Origin: Enoplolaimus lenunculus
Lineage: Eukaryota > Nematoda > Enoplea > Enoplida > Thoracostomopsidae
Direction of reading: 5' to 3'
Assembly (NCBI GenBank): GCA_030248215.1
Contig: JASANG010002078.1
Coordinates: 62,001 to 126,000 of the forward strand
Length of the DNA: 64,000 nt
The first letter of the stretch is position 1. Each line of letters opens with the position of its first letter. Both the position numbers and the translations under genes were made by a program. The notes under the pieces are model-generated. The model saw only the letters and a program-made list of their open reading frames with translations, was not told where the DNA came from and did not search any database. This document shows positions 35,437 through 47,636 of the stretch, piece after piece.

Positions 35437-36024
35437 CTTCTAAACCAAATACCCAGAACTATTGAGGCAGTGGCAGTTAAATGATAAATAACGATTTTTA
35501 GAACTCAATGTTTTACGCTCATAACAATCAACTTGTGAATCAGGGTACTTTCTTTGGAGCAACCATAGTTAAAACAAGAGGTTAACAAACAAAAATTGAG
35601 GTTCGGAAAACCAAAAAACGCAAAATTTCATTTAGGATTTCTGAAATAAAAAATTTAATTTCGGATATACGGATAGCCGAGTATCCAGATAAATATCCGG
35701 CAAGAATTGCCGGATATCCGCATATGAAAAATATCTGATGCTCACCACCAGTATAAATACTGTCAATTGACAGGGTCCTCAGAAAGAAAGAATCCTGACT
35801 GCTGGCTGCTTCCGCATTTTAAACTCCGTTCTTCTTCCAGCTACTTACTGTCGTTTCTCAGAATCAATTTGGAAATTGCTATGAGTCATGTCTTTTCCTG
35901 CAGCGAAAAGAATGAATACTCGAAAGCTTTCAGTAGTTTCCAGTTGAAGAAACATTCCAATATCGACAGGTTTATTTATGGTTTGCCAAAAAAAATAACA
36001 GAACATATATATAATAATTTGCAC

Positions 36025-36345
36025 CAGGGTACAACCGGAGGTCTACCTCCAGCTTCGGAACCGAGCAGGTTCGGTAGTGAAATTTTGCATAGTTTCGCTA
36101 AATTTATTAGTTTGGTACGTTTTGTTTTAAGTTTTGGTACAAATATGAAGAAAAATTTGCCTAGTGTTCGTAAAAAATAAGCGTAAATCCAAAAGATCTC
36201 TAACAACTACCGATATTTGCTTTTAAACTAGCGAATTAAACACCATTTTTGCTACATAGTTTCGCCTCACATCCACTATTGCCTCCGGCTCCAGCAAAGT
36301 TTGTCGACCTCCGGCTCCAGTATTTTACACCTCCGGTTGCACCCT
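36025..36345. mobile_element. hAT-type MITE, CAGGGTRCAACCGG family
   Basis: CAGGGTACAACCGGAGG at the left, CCTCCGGTTGCACCCT at the right. Flanks ATTTGCAC and ACTTGCAA match 6 of 8. Related to 12990 and 23602 but with a CCTCCGG subterminal repeat. Confidence 0.65.
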
Positions 36346-36748
36346 ACTTGCAACGCATTGCTAGTTGCGACATGGGACAGTGGAGTGATGAATAAAAGTT
36401 ATTAACCAGCGCGCCCAGGCATAGAAATCTGCTAGAACGTTTAACGAATTATGCTTCATGTTGACAATAAATAAAACGAAATATAGAAAAGGTATGATGT
36501 TTAGTATGGTTTTTTACCGAAACAAAATATATACAAATGTCACTTTCATGTTTCATCGCTATCTTTCATGTTGTCCCATATTTGCTACTTCCGTTGCACA
36601 TATAGCAAGTAAGCACGCTCATAGGCATTATGAATTGATCGTATGCAGGATAACCATATCCATTAACAAAAGGTGTTCCAAAATTTCTCAAGAGTCCTGT
36701 GTTCATTATGTCTTTAATGTGCTTCATCATCACATTATTAGAAGTTCA

Positions 36749-36956
36749 GCCCATGTATAGAACAGGGCCGGATCGTTTTCCGGTTGGGCTGTAATAGAGT
36801 CAGTTTAACATGTAGACTAAATTTTTTGCTTAGGCTTAGGCTTAGGCTAAGGCTTAGGTATAGGCTCATCGTTACGATTAGGCTTAGACTTAGGCATAAA
36901 CTTAGGCTTAGGAATATGCTTATACTACAGTTCTGGCCCTATTCTATACATGGGCC
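36749..36956. mobile_element. MITE with GCCCATGTATAGAACAGGGCC ends and TTAGGC core
   Basis: Left GCCCATGTATAGAACAGGG, right GGCCCTATTCTATACATGGGC (as inverted repeats). The interior is an imperfect TTAGGC/TAGGCT hexamer run, then TATGCTTATACTAC. A second copy lies at 59533-59682. Confidence 0.75.
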
Positions 36957-37964
36957 AGATGTTCTATAGTCATATATGGAACCACGCTAAACATGGCTAG
37001 GTTTTGTGCCATCTGTATTGAGAGATTTATTTGATGAGCGTTCCATGAAGCTCTACACAAGAGGCGGTCTCGATTTATTAAAAGTAAAATTCTCCACAAC
37101 TAAAAAACACTTAGCTCAGGAGCAATTTATCTGACAGTGAAATATTTAAAATCATTCAACTCGCTTAGATCAGCAAGTATGCGTGGAATATATACCAAAC
37201 AATATTTAATTTTTGACAAAATTCAAAACACTGAGTTTTTCTCGGTCCCAACGAGAATGGCTTCAGGACCTCAGAGCTCGAATTTTATATAAATTCGAAT
37301 TTTGATATTGATCGAACAGAGGAGGTCAAGTGAAACTTAAATCTGTCAAAAATATTTAAAATTTGACCATTTTCAGTCAAACACCAGTTGGCGAAATAAA
37401 TTTACAAGAATAACGGCTTTCCCTTTTTGTCCAATGAGATCTGTTAAAATTCTGCCTTTTAGTAGAGTTTCGCCTAAAACATCACTTATGCTCTTTCTGC
37501 TAGGGTACATTTATAGACTTATATAGACAAATGTATTATTATTATTATTATATAGTGTTGTCATGATGATACACAATACTTTAGGCCCTTGAGCTGTAGA
37601 GGAAAATAACAACTAAAACCTTTTGGTTTTATAAAAACAGGAAGGCTTTTGTGAGATGTTATTTATGCTACTCTAAAGCATTTTAGACAATTTAGATTAC
37701 CTTAGTTTAGAAACAAACGGAGGTGCAGCCATAAGCTTCTAGTTCTTAATATCTCATGTATACCAGAAAATGTTTTTGACTTTTAAAATCCGAAGTAACG
37801 TTTACTCGCAAGTTTGTTATATTTAAATTTGTAAACTTTCGGTTTTCGGCTTTAAATATTTAAATGCTTTTGAAAATTTTTTGTCGAAGGCGCATTCATA
37901 AGTGAAATTCTGTTTGCTTGCAGTGCCGGAGCAGGCTAGGGTGAACGCCTGCACCAAAATTTTG

Positions 37965-38184
37965 CACTGTAAATTACAGTGAGTTGATTTTAACTCAGAA
38001 TGAGTTGAATGACTCCGTCTGAGTTAGGACCTCATTCTGATTTAATTAGTTAACTACCACGGAGTCTATTCAACTCACGGTGAGACTCAACTAAATTCGG
38101 ATTGAGTTAAAATTTACTGTTATCAACTCACAAATAACTAACTTTCCATTTGAGTTGTTTAAATAACTGATAGGATTTTACACT
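37965..38184. mobile_element. MITE, CACTGTAAATT family with GAGTTGA/TCAACTC interior
   Basis: Begins CACTGTAAATTACAGTGAG and ends TTTTACACTGTG. The interior is a chain of GAGTTGA / TCAACTC motifs in both orientations. Other members: 47798-48069, 53463-53650, 59226-59479. Confidence 0.7.
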
Positions 38185-38274
38185 GTGGGGTGGTGTGCCT
38201 TGCGACGATTAAATTTTTCAAATTTTTTGTTTAAATTCTAGTTGAGCCCCTCTTCGGAGTGGGGCCCTCAGACG

Positions 38275-38350
38275 GAGGTAAGCTTAGGGTTAGGTTTAGG
38301 ATTATGCTTATACTACAGTTTCGGCACTGTTCTATACATTGGCCACCGGT
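38275..38350. mobile_element. half of a TTAGGC-core MITE
   Basis: TTAGGGTTAGGTTTAGGATTA run followed by TGCTTATACTACAGTTT and TGTTCTATACATTGGCC, the right half of the 36749-type element. No left half. Confidence 0.55.
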
Positions 38351-38534
38351 TCTATAAACTTTCGGTTTTGTTGTATTCGGTTTTCAGGGTCACTGATTAA
38401 ATGCTTTAGACTTTTTTCCGAAATTATAGGCGAAACTCTATACCTGTAATGTTAAAGCATCATACGCTCAAGCGCATTTATATCGTATATAACCGTTGGC
38501 CAATGTTACTTTCACCACCAGTGTCCCAAGCATA

Positions 38535-38734
38535 CACTGCAAAAAATGGTGAGTCAAATTGACTCTATCCTAAATAGGCTTTTCCTGACTATACAAACTG
38601 AGTCAAAATTCGACTCCGTCAAAGCCAAATTGAGTCGAATTTGACTCAGGCGGAGTCGAATTTTGACTCAGTTTGTGTAGTCAGGAAAAACCTATTTCGG
38701 AGAGAGTCAATTTGACTCACCATTTGTTACAGTG
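38535..38734. mobile_element. palindromic MITE, CACTGC ends, TA target
   Basis: CACTGCAAAAAATGGTGAG to the matching right arm ending ACAGTG, flanked by TA. The arms share GAGTCAAATTGACTC and CTGACTATACAAACTGAGTC with the right arm complement. 260 bp upstream of the Rab23-like gene's TATA box. Confidence 0.8.
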
Positions 38735-38997
38735 TATATTTGCGTAAGTTTCAGCGTAAAGAATAAGTCAAAAGCTTATAAGACTGCTCTATTGCAGTCC
38801 TGGCAAAACGTGGCACTCGTGTATAGTAAAATTGGCAACAATTTTTTTCAGACGCAATGCTTGGTTTAAGCTGTGTCGTGTTTCCATTTTCATAAATAAA
38901 ATTGAATGTTTAGCGGCAATCTGCACCTCTACTAGAAGATGCTTACTTTTATCAGCAAAGTCTGAGTAATTCGTATTGACGCGAATGTGTTCGACGC

Positions 38998-39005
38998 TAT
39001 AAATA
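38998..39005 (+). promoter_or_regulatory. TATA box candidate of the Rab23-like gene
   Basis: TATAAATA 52 bp before the ATG at 39057. Transcription would start near 39030, giving a leader of roughly 25-30 nt. Confidence 0.45.
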
Positions 39006-39056
39006 TCCTCAAGTCATTGTATTAGAAGGCGAGCTTAAAATTGAGCCGCTTACAAA

Positions 39057-42000
39057 ATGGTATCTTTAGAACCGGAGCCCTACCTTTCTGCCGAACGTTC
39101 TCTAAATTCACCAGCTTCTCGGCCAGCGACCGCAGACAAAGCCGCTATTCAGGAAGCGATCCGACTCAAGATTTTGCTTGTCGGTAAGGAACGGTGTGAA
39201 ATCGCGATTTTAGACACTTCGCGTTTCAAACAGCGTTTTACAAATCGGTGTTACCGATGGAATTCTTAACTCCACCGCTTGTGTAGCTGGACACAGTAAA
39301 ATATAGCGTAGCTGTAACTCTACAGGATTATTTTAAAAAAATTTGCAAGAGGTGAACTGAAAAAACTCCTTTCTTATAGTCGCAAAACATTTCATTTCCA
39401 ACTGCAAAAATGACCAAAATTTGTTGATTTTCAGGCGCAGAAAACGTCGGAAAGCGGTGTTTCTGTCAGCGATTCACTGAAGGATGGTTTCCAGGTGACG
39501 AAGGAGACGATGTTGATACAGATGTTTTCGAAAAACGAGTCGACCGAGGGGATAAGATGTATTGGTTATCACTTTGGAACATTCATGGGGGGACTGGTGA
39601 GGACGCAGGGTTGACACAGAGTATAGCATTAAACGCTGATGCGTGCATGGTGTTCTTTTCGACAACTGACCCTGAATCGTTTTATGGCGTCACGCAATTG
39701 TTGGACAAAGTAAGAGACTCGTGGTTTTAAGAGAAGGGTGACATCATCAAAGTAAAATTGCTGAGAAAAAATTAATAAAGGCGGGGTTTCATGTCTAAAA
39801 CAGCTTGAAATTTAATTTGACCTTAGTGTTTACAATTTTTCTTACTAGTTAAGAAAAAAGGCAGTGACAGCTAGCTAATCACGGACTTGAAAGAAAAAAG
39901 CTAATATTTATCAGGGTTATTTTATTCCGGAAAAAATATTACCGGAAAAAAATTTTTCCATCTTTCTCCCGAGAAAAAAGGAAAAACGGAAAAAATTCAT
40001 TCTTTGACTGAGTGAACTTTTCGCGTTAGTATTCTATTGAACGTTCAAAGGTAATAATGTAACTCAATGGAAAATAAAACCAAGATGTATGCTAAGACGT
40101 TCACTGTCATTTTAAAAGCAAGAAATTAAAGTAAGCAGTACATTATCATTTACATGCCTGTTGCAGCCGAATTTCGGGTCTTTTCGGTTATCCCACCTCT
40201 AGCCAGCGTTTGACCAAAAATGCTTGGATTTTGAAACTGTGCATATGTGCGCTTTCGATGACCTCCTCTGATCATTCCACACTCAAATTTATTTTTTTGC
40301 AAAATTAGTTTTTAAGGATAGAAGTCAGTCCCTTGGGACCCAAATTTTTTTTGTCGAAAGGTTAGACAAGTTATAAATCATTTGACGCAGGTTGCAGTGA
40401 CGCAGTTTGCAGAGCTAAGTCGAGTGGTGTTAAATGTTCTGCAATCAGAAGACTGCTAAGCTGTTGTCAAATAACTGATTTAGTGGTGCGCTGCCAGCAA
40501 TCATGGTAGCTAAACCAGTCACACTTGTTTTTGTAAGTATATATTAAATCCCAAGACACTTAGGTTTCCTCTGACATAAAATCCTCTCAATTGCTGCAAC
40601 CTCGCGAGCAAAGCAAGGTTTAAGCTAGAAGTATTTTTGTGTTCAATCACACGATAAAGGCAAGCGTTCAATTTTGGGCGCTCTAGCTTTGGCCCCACCG
40701 TCAACGAAGCCAGACGAGCGAATCGAACGAGATGCAGATGTAGTTTTACATTAATTTTCGAGGCAATCCTTCAATTCCAAAATCAATTTATATATTTATA
40801 TACTGCAATTTTTGCTGTTTTAGGGCATATAATGTGTCACACATGGTCACTGTTAATGTGCTGTATGTAATTTAGTTACATATCATCTAAGTAACGTTAT
40901 TTCGTATCGTATTTAGTTACAAATTATACTTAAAAATCGTTTGATATTTTTACACTTTGCCTTTTTTCACCCCTTCGAAAAAAATAGAAAAAAAATGAAA
41001 AAACATAGTTTCCGGTATTTTTTCCGACCATCATCGCTAATCTTTATAAATGAACAGTTCCTGATGACGTAAGCAGACCACGGCTTAGGGCAAATTCTTT
41101 TCGTCGGTTAGCGTTTAAGCCCTATTCACACGTTCAAGTTTTTGCATTGAAAACTCGTAGCTACAACTTACACGAAATAGTTGCAGCTGCAATTTGCAAA
41201 AAAACATCATTTTCATTCTGAATCTTAACATGAATTGATACTAATAATGTGAGGACGACTGCAATAAATATCAAACATGAAACTATCAGTTGAGCCAATG
41301 ATGATGAATTAATTCGACTTGCAAGATTATTCATACCTTCAAACTAATTATTGGCGTATATCAATCATCAATAAATTTCAGCTGAAAGTTCTTCGGCTGA
41401 ATTTTTGAAAAACTTGCAGCTGCTAGTTTCAGATGCAAAAAACACTCGAAAATCCTTAATTTGAAAACGCTTTTATACGGATGCATTGCTATTTATTTAG
41501 TGCTTAAAAATGTAAAATACTCCTTGAATAAATTAAAAACCTTTCAACAACATGTCTTCCGATTGGCCAATCAAAATGCAAGTGCAAAAATTTAAGCGAC
41601 ATGCAACTGAGTTTAAAAGTGCGAAAATTTTAAAGGCACGAATTCTAGTGAATAATTTGTAGCTGCAAGAACTTCAAAGCGGTTTTGTGACCAAACTTGC
41701 ACATGTATGTGCAAGTTTTTGGTGCAAAAACTTTCGCGCGTGTATAGGGTTTTGCTGATTTTTACATAATTGTTCACAATTTGTCAATTCTATTTGAATA
41801 GTCATTATTTTAGCGGGTTTCTTTTGATTCTGGCAGCGCTACCAATCCACATTTTTATTTATATTTAAATTCGTTTTCAGTTTCTATATCCGGTATTTTG
41901 ATTACTATCCGTTTTCGGCATATTTTATTTTCACTATTCATACACTTTTCGGAGCATACATATTCATTTTTTGCAGGTAAAATCATGTCTTAGTCGTCCA

Positions 42001-43980
42001 ATCCCAACCGTCCTTATCCAGACAAAGTTCGATTTATTCGACGCTCAAAGTTGCCCAGTGTTGCCAGACGAGGCAGAAGCTTTAGCCAGGACGTACCGGT
42101 TGCGTCTGTATCGAACATCAGCAAAATCTGACACCGCAATCAACGATGTATTTAATTACTTAATTGACAAAATTGATAATTTCAACAAATCCACAACCGG
42201 AAGCCGTTCCCGATCTGCTCGGTCAGATATTTCCGGTTCCGGTGGGTCCAGGATACGAAGCGCTTCTCAAGATCCGTTTGTGATCGCCGCGGTGCCTCTG
42301 GCTGAATACAACCGGCGAATGTCTGAGGCTCGGGCCCAACGGGCATCTAAGGAAGCCGCCATGGCCCGCGACGAGATGCCAAAATCCCGGCCTTCTACGG
42401 CGGCTATTCGCAGCTCGCTGGCGAACTCGAAGCTTAGCCGAGCTATTAAACGCTTAAATCCGCTCAACGTTCGCTCAAATTTGACTACAGGCCAGTCAAA
42501 CGTAGTCGCGTTATCACCAGATAATAAAAGTCATAAAAATAAAAATAATAAAAATAAAAATAGCAATGATGAGTCGCCGACGGAACAAAGTAGCCCGGAA
42601 CTGAACGACGAAGAATGTTTATCTCCCGATTCAATCCGAGAAGTACCTGTGGGGAGGAACAGCACAACTAACCAACAAATGTCAGCCAAAAGCGGCGATT
42701 CAGGGTTTACTGGAGATCTTGATGGCAGATGGAGTCGCGACAGCTCAAACGCGAGCAAAGATCAACAACGTTTTTCGATGAATCCGGATCCGAATCAAGA
42801 AAAATACAGAAAGCCATCAGAATCGCCAAACGGAAACAAGTCTCCAAACGGTGGGAAATCAAAGACAAAACAAAAATCATCAACAAAATCAAAACAACGA
42901 ATAGATAAACATAACACGAGAGAAAAAAGGTCTGAATCAAAACATCGTGAGAAACCAGAAGCCGAAGGAATCGAACAAGAAAACAAGCATGAAGAGCTTA
43001 ACAACACTATCGCGGAAAACAATTCAGCAAGCGACGTGCAAGAAGAAAACGAAGAGAACGTTGTTAAGAAACGTTCCACTGAAGAAGGCAATGATAGCGA
43101 AAAACAAACAAACCAAGACAACAAAGAAAATCTAAGCGACCGAAAGCAAGGAAGAAAAGCGAAAAAAGACAGCAATGGGGCCGAGCGAAAACCTTCCACG
43201 TCCAGATCGCGTCTCAGATTAAGACGGGGCTCAAAAGTTGGCGCTGAATCTCCATCTCCAACAATCAACGATAAATTAAGTCAAACAAGTCGTGAATATA
43301 AAATCAGCAACAAGGAACCTGTGCCGAATAAGAAAAAAGACAAAACCAAAACTGCAAATCAGTCTTTAGATCAATCTGCGACTAAGAAACAATCCAGAAA
43401 GACAAAAGATTCCGAATCTCAAGCAGACGTAGATAAAGGCGAACAGGAAGAAAATATTGAAAGAGAAAGCCACAAGATTGAACAAGAAGAGACGGAACAA
43501 AATGTAGAAACATGCACAGGAATAAAAGATGCAGAACAGACAACCGATAGTCAAATCCAAGAAAATATAGCGAAAAATAACGAAACCACCGATCAACATG
43601 AGAATGCTGCAACTGGAAAACAACGAAAAACAAAGCTTAATAACGAACAAGATCAAAGAGAGGAGAACTTTAGCGGCAAGAACAAGGGCAGTAACAAGGG
43701 TTATACGAAATCAACGGACATCAAACAAAGCGAGATACAAACACTGGATGAACAAGCAGCAAATAACACAGACAAGCGAAGATCGGAGAATAGTTCCGAA
43801 GCAGACGGCAACAACGAGACAAAGGAAAAACAAATGGAAACCGACAGCGACGCTGAGACGGACAGCAATTCAGAAACAGAGGAACACAAACCGAAACTGC
43901 AAAAAGCAAAACGGTCAAGTGTTAAACGTCGGTTTTCTGGGATGTTTAAATTTGGCAAGCAAAACGATTCGAAAACATAG
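39057..43980 (+). CDS. RAB23-like: Rab23-related small-GTPase-like protein with giant charged tail (801 aa)
   Basis: Exons 39057-39183, 39435-39709, 41977-43980; phases agree. Residues ~36-205 resemble Rab23: VFFSTTDPESFYGV, RPIPTVLIQTKFDLFD, EAEALARTYRLRLYRTSAK, then DVFNYLIDK, corresponding to the Rab23 FSTTD, PTVLVQNKIDLLD and EEAEALAKRLKLRFYRTS segments. Guanine-binding motifs are degraded: the P-loop is G43AENVGKR50 (Ser/Thr replaced by Arg), the DTAG motif reads NIHG (91-94), the NKxD motif reads TKFD (150-153), and the switch I Thr is not where expected; only TSAK (181-184) is normal. A 600-residue tail rich in K, E, N, Q and S follows, in one exon, and ends KRRFSGMFKFGKQNDSKT with no C-terminal cysteine for prenylation. 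Human Rab23 is 237 aa. Inference: a pseudo-GTPase scaffold, possibly cilium or Hedgehog related through Rab23. An AATAAA follows at 44347. Confidence 0.85.
39710..41976. other. intron 2 of the Rab23-like gene, with repeats
   Basis: About 2.3 kb. Contains a degraded element at about 39910-41040 with CCGGAAAAAAT / ATTTTTTCCG-type ends and the MITE at 41117-41748. No exon seen. Confidence 0.5.
41117..41748. mobile_element. MITE (GTGCAAG/CTTGCAC family), longest copy
   Basis: Left AAGCCCTATTCACACGTTCA then AGTTTTTGCA; right TGCAAAAACTTTCGCGCGTG then TATAGGGTTT. The subterminal CTTGCA motifs and the internal GTGAATAATTTGTAGCTGCA block match the 22437 copy. Confidence 0.65.
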
Positions 43981-44346
43981 TGTTTTTAAATTGACGGCCT
44001 TCTAGAAAACTTGTGTACAGGCTATATACTTTTATGTTTATGTGGCAACTGTCTCCGTTTTTTGGCAGGAAAAGGTCTGTGCCATTCATAAAGGCCATTC
44101 TAGTAGGCCTAAGCTTAAGTCTAAGTTTGCGTAAGCAGAAGCTTAAGCATATAAAGGCCTATCTTTCTTTCCAACAGTCTTACTGTCTTCCAGTGGCAGA
44201 GGCCTCTGTAACATGGGCTGGTAAAGGTGGTACCTATTTTAACAGAAAACAATTTAGAACAATGCAAAAATATTAAATGTGCTTGCATATCCATTATGCT
44301 AACTGTAACATATGCTCGATATTCAGAATAATTTATTTTTGACGCG

Positions 44347-44352
44347 AATAAA
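44347..44352 (+). terminator. AATAAA poly(A) signal candidate of the Rab23-like gene
   Basis: AATAAA about 370 nt after the stop at 43980; no nearer one seen. Confidence 0.35.
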
Positions 44353-45413
44353 ATAAGCAAATATTAGAGAGACAGCAGAAAATACAACGATACGCGTTTT
44401 ATCTGGTAGCAAGTCAACAGAAAAGCATATCACTAACTACAATAAATTATAACATTGCAAGATAGTAATCTATGTCCGTATTCTCCAATGTATGAGTAGC
44501 ACCTACAACCGCAGTTGATATAATAGGTATTGTAACTTTCGAACAAGGAAATGTTGAGGTTTGAAATTGTACACATTTATTGCAGTCGAATTACTCCACT
44601 TCTATGCATATTTTGAGATCTGCAATTGCAGCAGTTCGTTACTTTGGAATCCTATTATTAACTTGTGATTAGTGCTATTGCATATGCATGTCGGAATATG
44701 GGTCCTAACGTCAGTTACATATCTACTGACCCTAACCTCCCCAAAAAACTGCGGGATAGGGGTCAACATTTTATAACCTTACCAAAAAATGAAAAACTCT
44801 AAAATTGTTTCCATTAAAAACCTGACCCGAATACGAAGCGCAAAGTTCAACGTACCTATGTCTTAACTGAGAGTGACTAAATTCGAAATTTACATTGCGC
44901 CGAAGGTACAAAATTTTTCGCACTCTCATGGTGGATTGGCTTAGAAATCCCTTTCTAGCAATAGTAGAGGTGATGGTAAGACCGTTATTTCCTAGAATCT
45001 ACAAACTGATTTGAAATTAAGCTATAATTCAGCAGCGATGAATACAAAGAGCGGGAAAGGAGGTTATATATTCACTGCCGAAATTTATGGAGAGACCATA
45101 AAGCCAGTGCTTGCAGCCATGGGCGGTCCCATGGAACAGCGACCGCTCCCCGAAATTTTTCACAAACAGTTAAATTTTTAGAACAACTGCGATTTTATTT
45201 TACATGGTCTAAAATATTAAAAAATCTACAAGCCCGCTGCGACCCTGAAAAAATCCTGGGACCGCCCATGCTTGTACCATGTCTCAAGAAAGGTTTTCCT
45301 TGCAATGTTTTGGCTAAAACGTTATTTTTTGACCATAATAACGTGAAAAACCAGCTTCACACTGCTGGTGTGCTAGTAAAGATTCTCATTGAAAAATAGC
45401 CTAAAATCGGTTC

Positions 45414-45632
45414 ATGTAAAGATCAGGGGTGGAACGTTTTTCTGTTTGACAACAAAGAGTAAGCTTAAGCTTTAGACTAATTTCTTGATTAGGTTTAGGA
45501 TCAGGTATAAACTCATTCTTACGCTTAGGCTTAGGCTTAAGCATACGCTCATTCTAACGCTTAGGTTTAGGTTCAGGCTTAGGAATATGCTTATTACTAA
45601 TGTTACGACTCTTTAGTATATATTGGCCCTAT
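45414..45632. mobile_element. TTAGGC-core MITE, TGTAAAGATCAGGGGTGGAAC end
   Basis: Left CATGTAAAGATCAGGGGTGG, then AAGCTTAAGCTTTAGACTAA, a TTAGGC-type run and a right part TATGCTTATTACTAATG ending near TATATTGGCCC. Right end diverged. Copies of the same left end are at 46471 and 62695. Confidence 0.55.
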
Positions 45633-46470
45633 CAAGCGGTAAAGGGTAAACTAAGACTTAACTCGTGTCTTCGGAAACCATATCCGATATATATATACGA
45701 ACCATCATCATCACAAATATCAAAATATGAGGTAAGCAAAGTTCAAAACATTGTTAAAATTGCAAATGTTTGATTTCGTACACTTTCCATGCAGAGTTTT
45801 CGAAATTTTTAGAATTTGGTATAACTTAAGTTAAGTATTAAGCGCAAGCCTGCAGAATTAATCTTAGGCTTAGGCTTAGAGTTTAGGTTATATGATTCTC
45901 AAGATGCGATCCACAGCGTAGGCAAGATTTGTTTTTGGATCATGCTAAAATGGATCGGAAAAGCAAAGCAAAACAATGCTCGACTACACAAAGCTTGCGG
46001 GAGAAAGTGTACAAGAACTCTTAAGGTTTGCACATGCAATATTTCTAAAGAAATATAAAGCGTAAATTGCGCAAATGAACTAACAACGTTGAATTTTGAT
46101 ACATGAAATATGATTTGCAAACTATTAAACTAAATCCGTTGAATAGTCGATAAATTTCGGCATCCGTGTTTTTGAAATTTGCCTAAGGGCGAACGACTAG
46201 ACTGTCGACAGTCCACGTTTTTAGTTCACATATTTCCTCAAGAACCATGTATACTTTTCTACCGTCTCAAAATTTGCTAAGGACGAAAATATTGCAGCAC
46301 TTCACAAATGAACATTTTGAGCATAAAAATCGAAATTTTCAAAAACGCAAATTTGACCCGCACAAACTGGACCAGAAACCAACAGACACTTAAAACTTGA
46401 TCTTTACATAATTAGAAACATTCGTGCGTTAAACAATTAAAACAGTTGCGCATGCAAGCATATTTTTTTG

Positions 46471-46680
46471 GCTCATGTAAAGATCGGAAGTGGAACGTTT
46501 TTCTTCGAGACAGTAATAGAGTAAGCTTAAGCTTTAGACTATTAGTTTTTTGCTTTTAGACTTTGGCTCAGGCTTAGGTATGTATAAGCTCGTTCTTACA
46601 CTTTGTTTTAGGCTTAGCCTTAGGCTCAGATTTAGGTTTAGGAATACTACGGTTAAGTCCCTGTTGCATACATTGGCCAA
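46471..46680. mobile_element. TTAGGC-core MITE, second copy of the GGTGGAAC type
   Basis: GGCTCATGTAAAGATCGGAA start, AAGCTTAAGCTTTAGACTAT, a TTAGGC-like run, and an end at CATTGGCC. Confidence 0.55.
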
Positions 46681-47082
46681 AATTTTTAAAGAAAATAAAT
46701 GCTATAAAGTGCACTCTGCAAACAAAAGCAATCAAAACAATAAAAAAATTTAGAGAGATAAAACAAAGCTAAGTTTTCACCATACAACATACCGCAAAAC
46801 TAACGTCTCAAACTCTAAATTACAATTTATAATTTATAGACTTAGGGGCGTATACAAGAGATGGTTGACAATAAATGTATTACTGCTTGAAATTTATAAA
46901 GGCACTTTTACAGGCTTTGGCATGACTGGTTCTTGTGCCAGCAAATGAGGGAATTACCTCTCAAAATGAACTACTAAGGGACACCCCGGAATAGAAAGTG
47001 TTACATGCTTTTAATTCAGATACCGTTAGGGTTGCGCCATACTGGCCGCGCGCCGCCGGCAGTTTCTTTTTTGACTTCCGTC

Positions 47083-47254
47083 CGGGCCCGTAGCCAAGGA
47101 CGGGCCAGGGTGGCCCACTCCCCCTTGAAAAATTTTGGATCTCCTTAGACCCTAGAGAATTTTTAACCTTGCTTGCAACTCATTGAAAACCCTTGAATGC
47201 CCCTCTTGGAAAATTTTCAACTTAAAATAGCAAGGTGAGCTGGCTACGGGCCTG
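47083..47254. mobile_element. MITE, CAGGCCCGTAGCC family, both ends present
   Basis: Left CGGGCCCGTAGCC, right GGCTACGGGCCTG. Contains TTGCAACTCATTGAAAACCC. Flanks CTTCCGTC and GTTTCGAC match only 5 of 8. Just 5' of it, at 47030, is a single end of the GGGTTGCGC family (TTAGGGTTGCGCCATACTGG). Confidence 0.7.
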
Positions 47255-47498
47255 GTTTCGACGAGAGAATTGTTTAAATTGAAAACTTGGATTCCATACT
47301 AAGACATATAACCCGTTAATTTGAACAGTTGTTGGTTAAAATCAATACGCTATATGTAACGGTTCCAAAATCTAAGCTGCGATATTTGACAGAAAATTTT
47401 TAAACTAGCTTTCTGTGCTTTAAGCTGACGTCAGCTATTTTATCGATGTCATGTATACTTGAACTGTGGAAACCACCATTGGTGGTAATGTTTTGCAA

Positions 47499-47636
47499 TT
47501 ACTCTGTAACCAGCTGATTAATTGCTAATATCATCATTGTGAGTTCATTTTTTGAAATACATCCATCACCATCCAAGTCACACGCGTCCATAATGATCGC
47601 ATGCAACGCACGACAGTCATGAACAGAGAATTGACC
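47499..47636 (-). CDS. SCGN: secretagogin-like gene, distal alternative last exon (EF6 type C)
   Basis: Acceptor CTTTTCCAG, phase 0. It encodes [18 protein letters not shown], then an intact loop [12 protein letters not shown], then [14 protein letters not shown] and stop (TAA 47501-47499). 45 residues. It joins in frame to the exon ending at 49579. Confidence 0.85.
   Translation of the reverse strand, partial: GQFSVHDCRALHAIIMDACDLDGDGCISKNELTMMILAINQLVTE

Noticed and set aside
36820-36920. TTAGGC-like repeats as an interstitial telomere
   Set aside because: They are short, imperfect, bounded by MITE inverted repeats, and recur in the core of several element types.
39710-41976. Extra exons of the Rab23-like gene in intron 2
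   Set aside because: The flanking exons join in phase 0 and the GTPase fold is continuous; the intron shows only repeats.
42267-43958. Minus-strand open frames opposite the Rab23-like tail
   Set aside because: Shadow of the A-rich, stop-poor coding strand; the plus strand frame is continuous with recognised GTPase sequence.
47030-47060. Full copy of the GGGTTGCGC element near 47.03 kb
   Set aside because: Only one end (TTAGGGTTGCGCCATACTGG) is visible; no partner end before the next MITE.
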